From assembly GCA_903896615.1 (NCBI GenBank), contig CAITYM010000012.1, forward strand, positions 1 to 64,000: a DNA stretch of 64,000 nucleotides, read 5' to 3'. The translations under genes and the position numbers were made by a program. Position 1 is the stretch's first letter. The number at the start of each line of letters is the position of its first letter. The DNA comes from an uncultured Burkholderiales bacterium (GTDB lineage: Bacteria > Pseudomonadota > Gammaproteobacteria > Burkholderiales > Burkholderiaceae_C). Of the stretch, positions 1 through 8,668 are shown piece after piece. The notes beneath the pieces were generated by a model. The model was not told the DNA's origin, searched no databases, and saw only the letters and a list, made by a program, of their open reading frames with translations.

Positions 1-260
1 CTGAGTGTTCCAGGTACAAGCTCAGCCGGCCTTGCGCGTTTGAGCCCATGAGTTTGCATATATTGCATTTCACCGTGAAAGCCTTCACTTAGCCAATTGA
101 TCAAACCCTGCTCAGCATGAGTCAGGTCAACAGAGGCAACGCCAATCTGCGAAAAACCCAGCTCCTTACCCCACTGCTGTATCTGCTCTAGTAGGCGACG
201 CTTTTCTGGCGGATCAAGCACAGGTTTATCCTGCAAAGGGTTCAATTTGACGCTAGACAT
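1..260 (-). CDS. queG: Epoxyqueuosine reductase QueG, N-terminal part (cut by window edge)
   Basis: Only the first 86 codons are in the window; the gene runs off the left edge on the minus strand. The reading starts at an ATG (complement of 258-260) and stays open to base 1. It shows the N-terminal QueG pattern: a helix ending LGFSQIGVA, then WLSEGFHGEMQYM and KRARPAELVPGTL. QueG is the cobalamin and 4Fe-4S enzyme that reduces epoxyqueuosine to queuosine in tRNA; the cofactor-binding parts lie outside the window. It diverges from tsaE with only 33 bases between the start codons, so the two probably share a compact promoter region. This gene order is usual in Burkholderiales. Confidence 0.88.
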   Translation of the reverse strand, partial: MSSVKLNPLQDKPVLDPPEKRRLLEQIQQWGKELGFSQIGVASVDLTHAEQGLINWLSEGFHGEMQYMQTHGLKRARPAELVPGTL

Positions 261-293
261 TGGGATTTAGAATGGACATATTAGAGGCATTTT

Positions 294-761
294 ATGATGA
301 CTGAATATTTAACTTGGCAATCAGAGCTAGCAACCCAAAAATTTGCCGAGCGTTTAGCCCAAAAATCTCTCCTTCGCAGCGCCAATATTCAACTAAGCGG
401 GGATTTGGGTTCGGGAAAATCAACCTTTACACGTTACTTACTTAGAGAATTAGGGGTAACTGGCATCATCAAGAGTCCGACCTATGCAGTAGTAGAAGAA
501 TACCGGGTTGTAAATTCATCAACTGAACAAAAAATTTGGCACTTTGATTTTTACCGTTTTAATGATCCTAGTGAATGGGAGGATGCGGGTTTTAAGGATA
601 TTTTCGCAAGCGAAGGGCTTAAAATATCAGAGTGGTCTGAAAAGGCAGTGGGGTACTTGCCCACGCCTGACTTGCACATTAATATTCAGATCCAAGATAA
701 CGACCAAAGACAAGTAACAGTTAACGCTTTCTCAGAAAAAGGACGACTTCTCCTTGAGTAA
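294..761 (+). CDS. tsaE: tRNA threonylcarbamoyladenosine biosynthesis ATPase TsaE
   Basis: TsaE is the small P-loop ATPase that works with TsaB and TsaD to make t6A37 in ANN-reading tRNAs. The 155-residue length is normal. The Walker A motif GDLGSGKST is at residues 36-44, followed by the family motif SPTYAVVEEY near 61-70 and the HFDFYR segment near 84. An AGAGG sits six to seven bases before the ATG at 294; a second ATG follows immediately, so the start is uncertain by one codon. amiC begins 31 bases downstream on the same strand, an arrangement common in beta- and gammaproteobacteria. Confidence 0.93.
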   Translation: MMTEYLTWQSELATQKFAERLAQKSLLRSANIQLSGDLGSGKSTFTRYLLRELGVTGIIKSPTYAVVEEYRVVNSSTEQKIWHFDFYRFNDPSEWEDAGFKDIFASEGLKISEWSEKAVGYLPTPDLHINIQIQDNDQRQVTVNAFSEKGRLLLE

Positions 762-792
762 ACACTACATCTCTATGATATTGAGGTTTTAG

Positions 793-2418
793 TTGGAAAG
801 AAGATTCTCAGATGTCAACACCTATGACGTTGATTTGCTTCAAGAGCAAAGTCATCTAGTTGAGCCTGGGCTAAACTTATTTAGGGGTACTTTAAAGCGC
901 AGAGATCTATTGAAAACCACTGGCCTGGTGCTCTTGTTAGGGGCGTCAAAGTCTGGTCTTGCAAGCTCTATCCTAAGCGTTAGAGTCTGGCCGTCTAAGG
1001 AATACACACGAGTCACCATTGAGTCAGACTCTCCTTTAAAAACTCACCCCTTATTCATCGCAAATCCACCTCGCTTGGCTGTTGATATTGAGGGCATTGA
1101 AATAAGCTCCACCCTTAAAGCCTTGGCTGGTAAAGTATTAGCAGATGATCCTTATATCTTAGGCGTGAGGGTTGGGCAAAATTCCAGTACAACCGTTCGC
1201 GTCGTGTTCGATTTAAAACAAGCCGTAAAACCACAGGTTTTTAATTTAGAGCCTGCCGGTAATGGGCAATCTAAATATGAGTACCGCTCAGTCTTTGATT
1301 TATATCCAACTCAGCCAATTGATCCGCTAGAGGCGCTGGTGAGCGAACGCGCCAGGTCTAAGGAGACAGCGTTAGGCTCCCCTAATTTGTTAAGCAACGA
1401 TCAAAATAATGGATTTAATTCGGACCCCTTGCTAAGTCTGCTCAACCAAAAGGATTCAATCAAAGCGACGCAACCTGTAAGCCCCATTAAGGACACTATG
1501 ACGGCTTCGGCTTCGGCTCCAAGCACAGCAACCACCACCCCCCCCGTTTTACTGCCCTCCTCACAGACAACCTTAGAGGAAAGTGCAAAATCTCATATTG
1601 AGCCGCCTACAAGCAACACAGCCCGTAGCAGTGCAAATACAACAATGGCCAAGGATGTTAAAGCAGTTGGTGAAGAAGTCATTGATCGCTACATCGTAGT
1701 TGCGCTTGATCCAGGTCACGGAGGCGAGGACCCAGGAGCCATCGGTCGACAAGGCACACGTGAGAAGGATATTGTTCTACGGATTGCTCACAAACTTCGT
1801 GGACTCATCAACAGCACAACCCTCAAAACTAAGCAAGGGGCTATGCCCATGCGTGCTTTTATGACAAGAGATTCCGACTATTTTGTCCCGTTACAAACAA
1901 GGGTTGAAAAAGCCCAAAGAGTTCAGGCAGATCTGTTTATAAGTATTCACGCAGATGCATTTTTAACTCCAAGTGCACAAGGTGCAAGTGTCTTTGTACT
2001 CAGTCAGGGGGGTGCAACAAGCACTGCTGCTCGCTTTATGGCGAAACAAGAGAATAAGGCAGATAATATTGGCGGGATAAATATAACCGTTAAAGATGAG
2101 CACCTAAAGCGTGCGCTCTTTGATATGAGTACGACTGCTCAAATCAACGACAGTTTAAAGCTTGGCTCAGAAATGCTAGATCAAATTAAGAAATTTGAAA
2201 AACTTCATAAAGGTCAGGTTGAACAAGCAAGCTTTGCAGTGCTCAAAGCTCCAGATATTCCTAGCATCTTAGTTGAGACGGCTTTTATTAGCAATCCAGA
2301 TGAGGAAAAACTTCTCCTCTCCGATGCCCACCAAAATAACTTAGCCCAAGCACTGATGCAGGGAATAGAGCGTTACTTTAGAAGAAATCCTCCACTTGCC
2401 CGCAACCGTTCCACTTAA
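793..2418 (+). CDS. amiC: N-acetylmuramoyl-L-alanine amidase AmiC (Tat-exported, AMIN + Amidase_3)
   Basis: This is a periplasmic zinc amidase that cleaves septal peptidoglycan during daughter-cell separation. It starts at TTG 793, with GAGG six bases upstream. A twin-arginine signal follows: RRDLLK at 36-41, then a hydrophobic stretch to about 58. An AMIN domain (about 60-160) targets the septum, and a Ser/Thr/Pro-rich linker (about 215-290) joins it to the Amidase_3 catalytic domain (about 300-535). The zinc-binding pattern is visible: the His in DPGHGGEDPGA (about 309), the Glu in REKDIVL, the His in SIHADAF and the Glu in ETAFISN. The long N-region before the twin arginine is a little unusual, so a later start is possible. 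Confidence 0.92.
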   Translation: MERRFSDVNTYDVDLLQEQSHLVEPGLNLFRGTLKRRDLLKTTGLVLLLGASKSGLASSILSVRVWPSKEYTRVTIESDSPLKTHPLFIANPPRLAVDIEGIEISSTLKALAGKVLADDPYILGVRVGQNSSTTVRVVFDLKQAVKPQVFNLEPAGNGQSKYEYRSVFDLYPTQPIDPLEALVSERARSKETALGSPNLLSNDQNNGFNSDPLLSLLNQKDSIKATQPVSPIKDTMTASASAPSTATTTPPVLLPSSQTTLEESAKSHIEPPTSNTARSSANTTMAKDVKAVGEEVIDRYIVVALDPGHGGEDPGAIGRQGTREKDIVLRIAHKLRGLINSTTLKTKQGAMPMRAFMTRDSDYFVPLQTRVEKAQRVQADLFISIHADAFLTPSAQGASVFVLSQGGATSTAARFMAKQENKADNIGGINITVKDEHLKRALFDMSTTAQINDSLKLGSEMLDQIKKFEKLHKGQVEQASFAVLKAPDIPSILVETAFISNPDEEKLLLSDAHQNNLAQALMQGIERYFRRNPPLARNRST

Positions 2419-2591
2419 GGGTTTAATTGCTTGCGTAATTAACAAGCGAGTCAACGATATAAGTCAAACACGCGTTAATACAATTAGATTAGACTGGTCT
2501 TAAATAGGGAAGGTGGACAAAGAATGTCCATCTATCCATTCATGCAAGAGTAACAACGCTTATCAATTTATTTCAGACGGAGCATACAAAA

Positions 2592-3068
2592 ATGAGGAAA
2601 ATTTGCACATGGATCATCCTAAGCTTCGCACTACTTACTAGCATTTGCAAGGCACAGGTGTTTTTCAACACAAGCGTTGGCACTGAGTTCGCTCCTGGTG
2701 TGTACGGTCAAATCAATGTTGGCAATGCGCCCCCTCCCCCAGTGATCTATCCCCAACCCACGGTAGGTGGCTCTGCAGTTTACGGAGCTCCCCCCATGTA
2801 CGTTTACGCACCTATTGAGGAGACTCAGAACTGGGGCTACTTTTGCGGCAAATACAGAGCATGTGGTATGCCTGTCTTTTTCATTCAATACGAAGAGCGC
2901 CACCCCTATTGGACCCGGTATCATGAATCTTATCGCACCCCATTCATGGGGGGTGGGCGATTAGAGGAGCGCCGAGAACCCATGCGCGAAGAGCGTCGTG
3001 AACCCATGCGAGATGAACGCCGTGAACCTATGCGTGAGGAAAGACGTGAGCGAGACGAGAGACGTTAA
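2592..3068 (+). CDS. Small secreted protein with charged tandem-repeat tail (unknown function)
   Basis: It has a clear signal peptide (residues 1-21, cleavage after SICKA). The mature domain begins VFFNTSVGTEFAPGVYGQINVG and continues to about residue 110, with a pair NWGYFCGKYRACGMPVFF that may form a disulfide. I recall similar small exported proteins in Burkholderiales annotated only as hypothetical. The last 34 residues are four copies of an 8-residue unit close to EERREPMR, encoded by 24-base DNA repeats, giving an Arg/Glu-rich tail. The gene stands alone between amiC and a convergent DedA gene. No function can be assigned; a periplasmic or envelope role is inference. Confidence 0.75.
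   Translation: MRKICTWIILSFALLTSICKAQVFFNTSVGTEFAPGVYGQINVGNAPPPPVIYPQPTVGGSAVYGAPPMYVYAPIEETQNWGYFCGKYRACGMPVFFIQYEERHPYWTRYHESYRTPFMGGGRLEERREPMREERREPMRDERREPMREERRERDERR
2964..3065 (+). repeat. 24-bp coding tandem repeat (about four units)
   Basis: Four imperfect 24-base units encode (E/D)ERREPMR at the 3' end of the small secreted protein gene. The units differ mostly at third positions (cgc/cgt, gaa/gag), so the repeat is not a fresh slippage product. The fourth unit degenerates into ERRERDERR just before the stop codon. Confidence 0.85.
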
Positions 3069-3131
3069 ATAGTAATTTTTGACTGGGCTCTCGATCGAAA
3101 CTATTTGTTTAATCGGTTTTTAAATGTTGGC

Positions 3132-3794
3132 TTAGCGATTGGGTTGGCTTTTCTGTACCTTGTAAGATCCCCAAATAGCAACCAATGCAGGACCTAGTAC
3201 GAGTCCCCAAATAAAAAATTCAATATGCCCCTTAATCCAGGGGATATTTCCCAATTCGAAGCCAGCACCTACTACCCCAAACACCCATATCAATGCACCG
3301 ACTGCGTTGAAGATGGTGAAATTAGTAAAAGTCATTTGCCCCATACCGGCCACAAAGGGTGCGAAAGTACGGATAAAGGGCACAAAACGTGCAATAACGA
3401 TTGCACTTGGTCCATAAGTTTTGTAGAAGTCTTGGGTTTTATGAAACTCTTTTTCACCAAACCATCTTGAATGATGTCCCAGTAGTTGAGATCCTACTTT
3501 AGATCCAACCCAATAATTAAATTGTCCGCCTATCAGCGCAGCAATACTCAACAAGACACAACAAAGTGTCCAATCCAACAGGCCTAAGCCGCAAACACCC
3601 CCAACCACGAAGAGTAAGGAGTCACCCGGCAAAAACGGGGTAATAACCACGCCCGCCTCTAAAAAAACGATTAAAAACAAAATCGCATAGACCCAATGAT
3701 CGTAGAGTCTCACAAATTCTTCAATGTACCTATCTACATGGAGAACAAAATCAATTATTTGAGCAAAATATTCCATGGCGTGATTATCTCGCAA
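3132..3794 (-). CDS. DedA family membrane protein (VTT domain)
   Basis: DedA proteins are inner-membrane proteins implicated in undecaprenyl-phosphate and phospholipid flipping and envelope homeostasis. The 220 residues show the family layout: a hydrophobic segment at about 35-55, then FLPGDSLLFVVGG with the conserved acidic residue after ITPF, then the re-entrant GGQFNYWVG segment, and the FHKTQDFYKTYGPSAIVIARFVPFIRTFAPFVAGMG region with the conserved FxRFxP Arg. Two further transmembrane helices follow. The start is ATG 3794 or the in-frame ATG at 3776. It diverges from mutL with about 110 bases between. Confidence 0.9.
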   Translation of the reverse strand: MRDNHAMEYFAQIIDFVLHVDRYIEEFVRLYDHWVYAILFLIVFLEAGVVITPFLPGDSLLFVVGGVCGLGLLDWTLCCVLLSIAALIGGQFNYWVGSKVGSQLLGHHSRWFGEKEFHKTQDFYKTYGPSAIVIARFVPFIRTFAPFVAGMGQMTFTNFTIFNAVGALIWVFGVVGAGFELGNIPWIKGHIEFFIWGLVLGPALVAIWGSYKVQKSQPNR

Positions 3795-3902
3795 CTACCT
3801 TGTCTTAAGACTGGAGCGTCATGAACAGAATTTTTTAAAGGACTAAGCAGTTTTTAACGCATCCAAAAGTATTCACTTCGCAGTATCTTAAAATACATAT
3901 CT

Positions 3903-5879
3903 GTGAACCCCAGTATCCAACCTCAACGCCCCATTCTTGAACTCCCAGATGAGTTAATCAGCCAAATTGCAGCAGGTGAGGTGGTTGAGCGCCCGTCATC
4001 TGTTGTGCGCGAGTTAGTGGACAACGCGTTAGATGCAAATGCAACAAACATTACAGTTAGATTAGTTGCGGGGGGCGTACGCTCTATTAGTATTGAAGAT
4101 AATGGACAAGGCATTGAGCCACAAGATTTACCCAAAGCAATCAAAAGACACGCAACCAGCAAAATTAGCTCACTGACAGATCTTGAAAATGTCTCAACCA
4201 TGGGCTTTAGAGGCGAGGCTTTAGCTGCGATAGCCTCAGTATCTGAGCTCTCTATATTGTCTAAAACCGAGTTTGAAGAGCATGCTTGGGAACTGATTGC
4301 TAGAACGGGTGAGTTAAGGCCCGTTGCCCGAAGTGTTGGAACAACTGTATTGGTGAATGAACTTTTCTTTAGCACTCCGGCCCGTAGAAAGTTCCTTAAA
4401 ACAGAGAGTACTGAGTATGCTCACTGCGTAGAAGCAGTTCGTCGGCACGCACTAACTCGCCCAGGCGTTGGCTTTCAAATTTGGCACGACGGGAAGTTAA
4501 CCCATCAATGGAGAGCTCAGTCAAATTCACCAAGTACCGCTGAGAGCTCTATGACAGCCCTTGACCGACGTTTAAGTGACGTGCTCGGTGAGGACTTTAT
4601 AAAAGAATCAGTAGCTATTGATTACAAGCACGGATCCATTTGGGTCAAAGGCCGCGCTGGGGTCCCCGACGCAGCGCGATCAAAAGCTGACCATCAATTT
4701 GCTTACGTGAATGGTCGCTATATCAGAGATAAAGTTATCACACACGCAGCAAAAAGCGCTTATAGCGACATACTTCATGGTGGGCGACAACCCATTTATG
4801 CTTTGTATGTGGACATGGACCCCACTCGTGTGGACGTAAACGTCCATCCCACCAAAATTGAAGTGCGGTTCAGGGACAGTAGAGAGGTCCACCAAGCGAT
4901 ACTGCATAGTGTTCAAGAAACATTAGCAAAGCCTCGGGTAGGTCAAGCCACAGACTTAACCCTCGGTCCAATCTCTAATCCTGATTTAAATCCTCATGCA
5001 CCCCACAGACTCAATCAACTAAGACAGCAAGCCATCCCCAATTGGACTCAGCCAAGTATCAATTGGGGAGCCACACGAGTCAAAGACTTAAGTCAACTCT
5101 GGTCTAAAACCACATTAAATCCTGAACTAGCACAAGCATCATCCTCTACCCCTCTTAACGTCGGGTTGCTTCAAGAGGTAAACATTGAGCACGACTCGTC
5201 ATTAAAGAGCAGCCACCAACTCACAAATAATCCGACTTTGAATGAAATGTCTCAAGTCGGTGTTGAACTTCATACAGAGACAACAAATTCAGCACTTGAA
5301 CCCTTGGGTCAAGCACTAGGACAACTCCAAGGAATCTACATTCTTGCTGAAAATGCGCAAGGACTCATCATCGTGGATATGCACGCAGCACACGAAAGGG
5401 TAGTTTACGAGCGGCTAAAAAATCAACTAAATCAAGCTAACATACAAAGTCAACCACTCCTTATCCCTGCTAGTTTCTCTGCAACTGAGACCGAGGTTGC
5501 TACTGCAGAGGCCAACCAAGAAACCTTAACTCAACTAGGGCTAGAAATCTCAACGCTGTCCCCCAAAACGCTTGCGGTGCGTAGCGTTCCTGCCACTCTC
5601 ATACAAGCCGATGCAGTCAGTCTAGCAAGAGGTGTTTTGGAGGAACTTGGGGAGCACGCTGGCACTCAGATAATAGAGCGCGCTCGTAACGAACTGCTCT
5701 CTACGATGGCCTGCCACGGAGCCGTTAGGGCTAACAGACGCTTAACTATTGGAGAGATGAATGCGCTGCTTAGACAAATGGAAGTCACGGAGCGTTCAGA
5801 CCAGTGCAACCACGGCAGACCTACTTGGAGACAAGTTACGATTAAGGAGCTTGACTCGCTTTTCCTAAGGGGTCGCTGA
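3903..5879 (+). CDS. mutL: DNA mismatch repair protein MutL
   Basis: MutL links MutS mismatch recognition to strand incision. It starts at GTG 3903 and is 658 residues long. The N-terminal GHKL ATPase has ELVDNALDA (catalytic Glu37, Mg-binding Asn41), DNGQGI at about 66 and GFRGEAL at about 101. A variable linker (about 345-460) leads to the C-terminal dimerisation domain. The C-terminal domain reads DMHAAHERVVYE at 492-503, the pattern of the MutL endonuclease motif DQHA-X2-E-X4-E with Met for Gln, together with CHGAVRANR (about 604) and CNHGRP (about 635). This fits a nicking MutL, as in bacteria lacking MutH. miaA follows on the same strand after 131 bases. Confidence 0.95.
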   Translation: MNPSIQPQRPILELPDELISQIAAGEVVERPSSVVRELVDNALDANATNITVRLVAGGVRSISIEDNGQGIEPQDLPKAIKRHATSKISSLTDLENVSTMGFRGEALAAIASVSELSILSKTEFEEHAWELIARTGELRPVARSVGTTVLVNELFFSTPARRKFLKTESTEYAHCVEAVRRHALTRPGVGFQIWHDGKLTHQWRAQSNSPSTAESSMTALDRRLSDVLGEDFIKESVAIDYKHGSIWVKGRAGVPDAARSKADHQFAYVNGRYIRDKVITHAAKSAYSDILHGGRQPIYALYVDMDPTRVDVNVHPTKIEVRFRDSREVHQAILHSVQETLAKPRVGQATDLTLGPISNPDLNPHAPHRLNQLRQQAIPNWTQPSINWGATRVKDLSQLWSKTTLNPELAQASSSTPLNVGLLQEVNIEHDSSLKSSHQLTNNPTLNEMSQVGVELHTETTNSALEPLGQALGQLQGIYILAENAQGLIIVDMHAAHERVVYERLKNQLNQANIQSQPLLIPASFSATETEVATAEANQETLTQLGLEISTLSPKTLAVRSVPATLIQADAVSLARGVLEELGEHAGTQIIERARNELLSTMACHGAVRANRRLTIGEMNALLRQMEVTERSDQCNHGRPTWRQVTIKELDSLFLRGR

Positions 5880-6010
5880 TAGAGAACTCTCCCGATGTGA
5901 GAAAGGAGCGCTTAAATCTAACGCCGGTTTCATAGCTTAGTCATATACAAGGCGCAATGACGCTGCCACTCTCGACTGCTCAAGCAGCCCCTCCCAATCC
6001 ACTCACCTGA

Positions 6011-6988
6011 ATGATTTCTTTGAATAATTTTGCCAACGACTTTGACTGCCTAACCCTTACAGGTCCAACAGGCGTTGGGAAAACAGGACTTGCGCTTGCA
6101 CTCGCCAAAGTCTGGCCAATAGAGATTATCAGCATGGACTCAGCGCTTGTTTACAAAGGTATGGATATCGGAACTGCTAAACCCAGTGCAAAGGAGTTGG
6201 CAAGTGTGCCTCATCATTTAATTGATATTCGAACTCCCTTGCAAGCCTATAACGCAGCAGAGTTTGCTGTTGACGCGCAAAACCTAATCACTGACATACG
6301 ATCAAGAGGAAAGCTACCCGTCGTTGTGGGTGGGACTTTGCTGTACTTTAAAGCACTTTTTGAAGGACTGAACGAGTTACCCAAAACAGATCCTAAGATC
6401 CGCGACGCCGTCAACAAAGAGGCAAAGCAACTGGGCTGGGCGGCATTGCACAAACAGCTTGAAGGGGTTGACCCCATTACCGCTCAAAGGCTCCCCCCCG
6501 GGGATGCACAGCGCATCTCAAGAGCCTTGGAGGTGTGGCGAACAAGTGGGCGTACATTATCAAGTTATTTTGTAGATAAGCCGCCTAATACGCTTAGAAA
6601 TAAATTAATCTCGCTTGAACCTGCTAACAGAGCATGGCTTCATGAACGCTTAGCATTAAGATTCCAACAGATGTTAGATGCTGGTTTAATTGAAGAGGTA
6701 AAAACGCTTCAAAAAAATTTTGTTTTAAATGAAGAATTACCCTCCATGCGCTGCGTTGGATATCGTCAGGTTTGGCAGTTATTGCAATCTCAGGAGGACA
6801 CGCACTACTTTAGTCAAAAGCCTTTAGATCAAATGTCTGAGAAGGCAGTCGCTGCAACGCGCCAACTTGCAAAAAGACAACTGACATGGCTTCGAAGTTT
6901 ATCAAACAAGGAGGTGATAATCTGCGACCTAGCTAATGGGAGTAACCTAGTGAGCGATTTGTTTAAAATTTTGAAAATACAGTCCTAA
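6011..6988 (+). CDS. miaA: tRNA dimethylallyltransferase MiaA
   Basis: MiaA transfers the dimethylallyl group to A37 of UNN-reading tRNAs, the first step to ms2i6A. The 325 residues have the expected order: P-loop GPTGVGKT at 18-25, the SMDSALVYKGMDIGTAKP segment at about 40-57 (catalytic Asp and substrate contacts), PHHLID, VGGTLLYFKAL at about 105-115, the LPPGDAQRISRALEV segment, and SMRCVGYRQVW near 245. The mutL-miaA order is typical of proteobacteria. A ferredoxin gene begins 25 bases after the stop, suggesting co-transcription. Confidence 0.95.
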   Translation: MISLNNFANDFDCLTLTGPTGVGKTGLALALAKVWPIEIISMDSALVYKGMDIGTAKPSAKELASVPHHLIDIRTPLQAYNAAEFAVDAQNLITDIRSRGKLPVVVGGTLLYFKALFEGLNELPKTDPKIRDAVNKEAKQLGWAALHKQLEGVDPITAQRLPPGDAQRISRALEVWRTSGRTLSSYFVDKPPNTLRNKLISLEPANRAWLHERLALRFQQMLDAGLIEEVKTLQKNFVLNEELPSMRCVGYRQVWQLLQSQEDTHYFSQKPLDQMSEKAVAATRQLAKRQLTWLRSLSNKEVIICDLANGSNLVSDLFKILKIQS

Positions 6989-7013
6989 TTCAAAAAATCT
7001 TGATCAAACCAGT

Positions 7014-7301
7014 ATGTTTAAAATTGAATTAAAGACACGACTTGGTCATTTAATATTCATTGCCAACGACAAGCAAAGTTTAATGGATTGCGCTGACGCG
7101 GCTGAAATACAGATCCCCAGTTCCTGTAGAAACGGAACATGCAGGACCTGCATGTCTAGGACCTTGGGTGGGCGCGTGCGCTATGAAATAGATTGGCCCG
7201 GATTAAGCGCTGAGGAGAAAGCGCAGGGGTGGATATTACCCTGTGTGGCTATTGCGTGCTCGGACCTAAAGATTGAAAATTCAAATGCTTATTTGATTTA
7301 A
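7014..7301 (+). CDS. Plant-type 2Fe-2S ferredoxin
   Basis: A 95-residue single-domain ferredoxin. The four cluster ligands are C38, C43 and C46 in SSCRNGTCRTC, and C77 in LPCVAIA, giving the C-X4-C-X2-C...C spacing of the [2Fe-2S] plant-type fold. The electron partner cannot be told from the sequence. It lies 25 bases after miaA and converges with the MFS gene, whose stop is 14 bases away. Small ferredoxins of this kind serve oxygenases or reductases elsewhere in the genome; a link to tRNA modification is speculative. Confidence 0.9.
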   Translation: MFKIELKTRLGHLIFIANDKQSLMDCADAAEIQIPSSCRNGTCRTCMSRTLGGRVRYEIDWPGLSAEEKAQGWILPCVAIACSDLKIENSNAYLI

Positions 7302-7315
7302 AAAGCAGTCACGGA

Positions 7316-8587
7316 TCAAGGTGCTAAGCGGTCTCGAGCAAAAAGTCCTTTGAATTGATATCTCCAGATTAATGCAATCAGCACCGAGCCTACGCCCCCG
7401 ACTACAACTGAGGCAATGGGACCTAAGAGCGCAGCACTTGCACCGGACTCAAACTCGCCGAGTTGATTTGACGCACCGATGAAAATTCCGTTCACAGCAC
7501 TCACTCGACCTCGCATTTCGTTGGGGGTCTCCAACTGAACGAGGGTCATACGAATTACAACACTAATGCTATCGGCTACGCCCGTTACCATTAGGGCAAG
7601 AATAGACAGCCACAGCGAATGAGAAACGCCAAAGAGTGCCGTTGCAATTCCAAAAAGTGCAACCGCACCCAGCATTCTCTTGCCAGCAAAACGCTCAATC
7701 GGCCAACGGGTTAATAGGATAGTCATGATGAGCGCACCAAATGCAGGTGATGCCCTAAGGATACCCAACTCAACGGGGCCAGCATTTAAGATATCTTTTG
7801 CATAAATAGGAAGTAAAGCTGTAGCGCCCCCAAGGAGCACAGCAAAAAGATCCAGCGAAGTTGCGCCTAAAACAATTTTATTGTTCCAAATAAAACGAAT
7901 TCCAGCTGTAATTGTTTTAAGTGTTGTTGGCTCTTTTGAAGGAATTGGAGTTGCATCTTTTATAGTGAGTCCCAAGACCATCCCGAATGCAAAAAGCGTG
8001 AAGCAAACGCAGTAAACAACACTTGGATCTAGGGCGTACAAAAGGCCTCCAATTGCAGGACCACCAATCACTGCGAGTTGATTACCGCCGGATGTAAAAG
8101 CAATTGCTCGAGACAGAATGTGGGCCGGCACCAACGTAGGAGAGATAGCTTGTTGCGTTGCGCTTTGAAAGGAGCGCACACTGCCAAGAATCACCGATAT
8201 CAGCAAAATAAGTTCACGCGTCACCCAAGGCTCTGTTGCACCCACACCCACGGTTCCCATATACAAAAGAGCAGCAACCAGGGCTTGTACTGTTAGACAA
8301 GCCGTAAAAATATAAGAACGTCGTAGGCGGTCTATCCAGTGCCCAGCGGGTAAAAATAAAATTAAAGCCGGTACGAACTGAAAAAGTCCAACCAAGCCTA
8401 AATCCCAGGCAGAATGAGTTAACTCATACATATGCCACCCTAGGGCAACCATTAACATTTGATTGGCTGTAGTCCCGGCTAAGCGAGCGAACCAAAAACG
8501 CATGAAAGCTTTGTAGGACCGCAGGGCTTTGAAAGAGGAGGCCTCTTGAGTGGGTATTGGATGTGTCATGTTGTGGGGAATAATCAC
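7316..8587 (-). CDS. MFS transporter (enterobactin-exporter-like, MFS_3 type)
   Basis: A 423-residue major facilitator protein with about 12 hydrophobic segments. The N-half has RSYKAFMRFWFARLAG and the loop GHWIDRLRRS (GxxxDRxxRR type, between TM2 and TM3); the second half has PIERFAGKRML. The typical LVQLETPNEMRGRVSAVNGIFIG segment of the drug and siderophore-exporter MFS_3 group is near residue 340. The substrate is unknown. The start is ATG 8587 or 8569. It diverges from the pseudouridine synthase gene. Confidence 0.85.
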   Translation of the reverse strand: MIIPHNMTHPIPTQEASSFKALRSYKAFMRFWFARLAGTTANQMLMVALGWHMYELTHSAWDLGLVGLFQFVPALILFLPAGHWIDRLRRSYIFTACLTVQALVAALLYMGTVGVGATEPWVTRELILLISVILGSVRSFQSATQQAISPTLVPAHILSRAIAFTSGGNQLAVIGGPAIGGLLYALDPSVVYCVCFTLFAFGMVLGLTIKDATPIPSKEPTTLKTITAGIRFIWNNKIVLGATSLDLFAVLLGGATALLPIYAKDILNAGPVELGILRASPAFGALIMTILLTRWPIERFAGKRMLGAVALFGIATALFGVSHSLWLSILALMVTGVADSISVVIRMTLVQLETPNEMRGRVSAVNGIFIGASNQLGEFESGASAALLGPIASVVVGGVGSVLIALIWRYQFKGLFARDRLAP

Positions 8588-8668
8588 CCTAAATGTTACC
8601 CGAGTTCAAAACACCGTGTTTTTTGCGAATTTTCAGATACTACATTTATCCAGTGCACACCCCTGTTT

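Noticed and set aside
8546..8668. N-terminal extension of the pseudouridine synthase frame
   Set aside because: It overlaps the divergent MFS start and the translated text is unlike the family, so the start is set at 8669.
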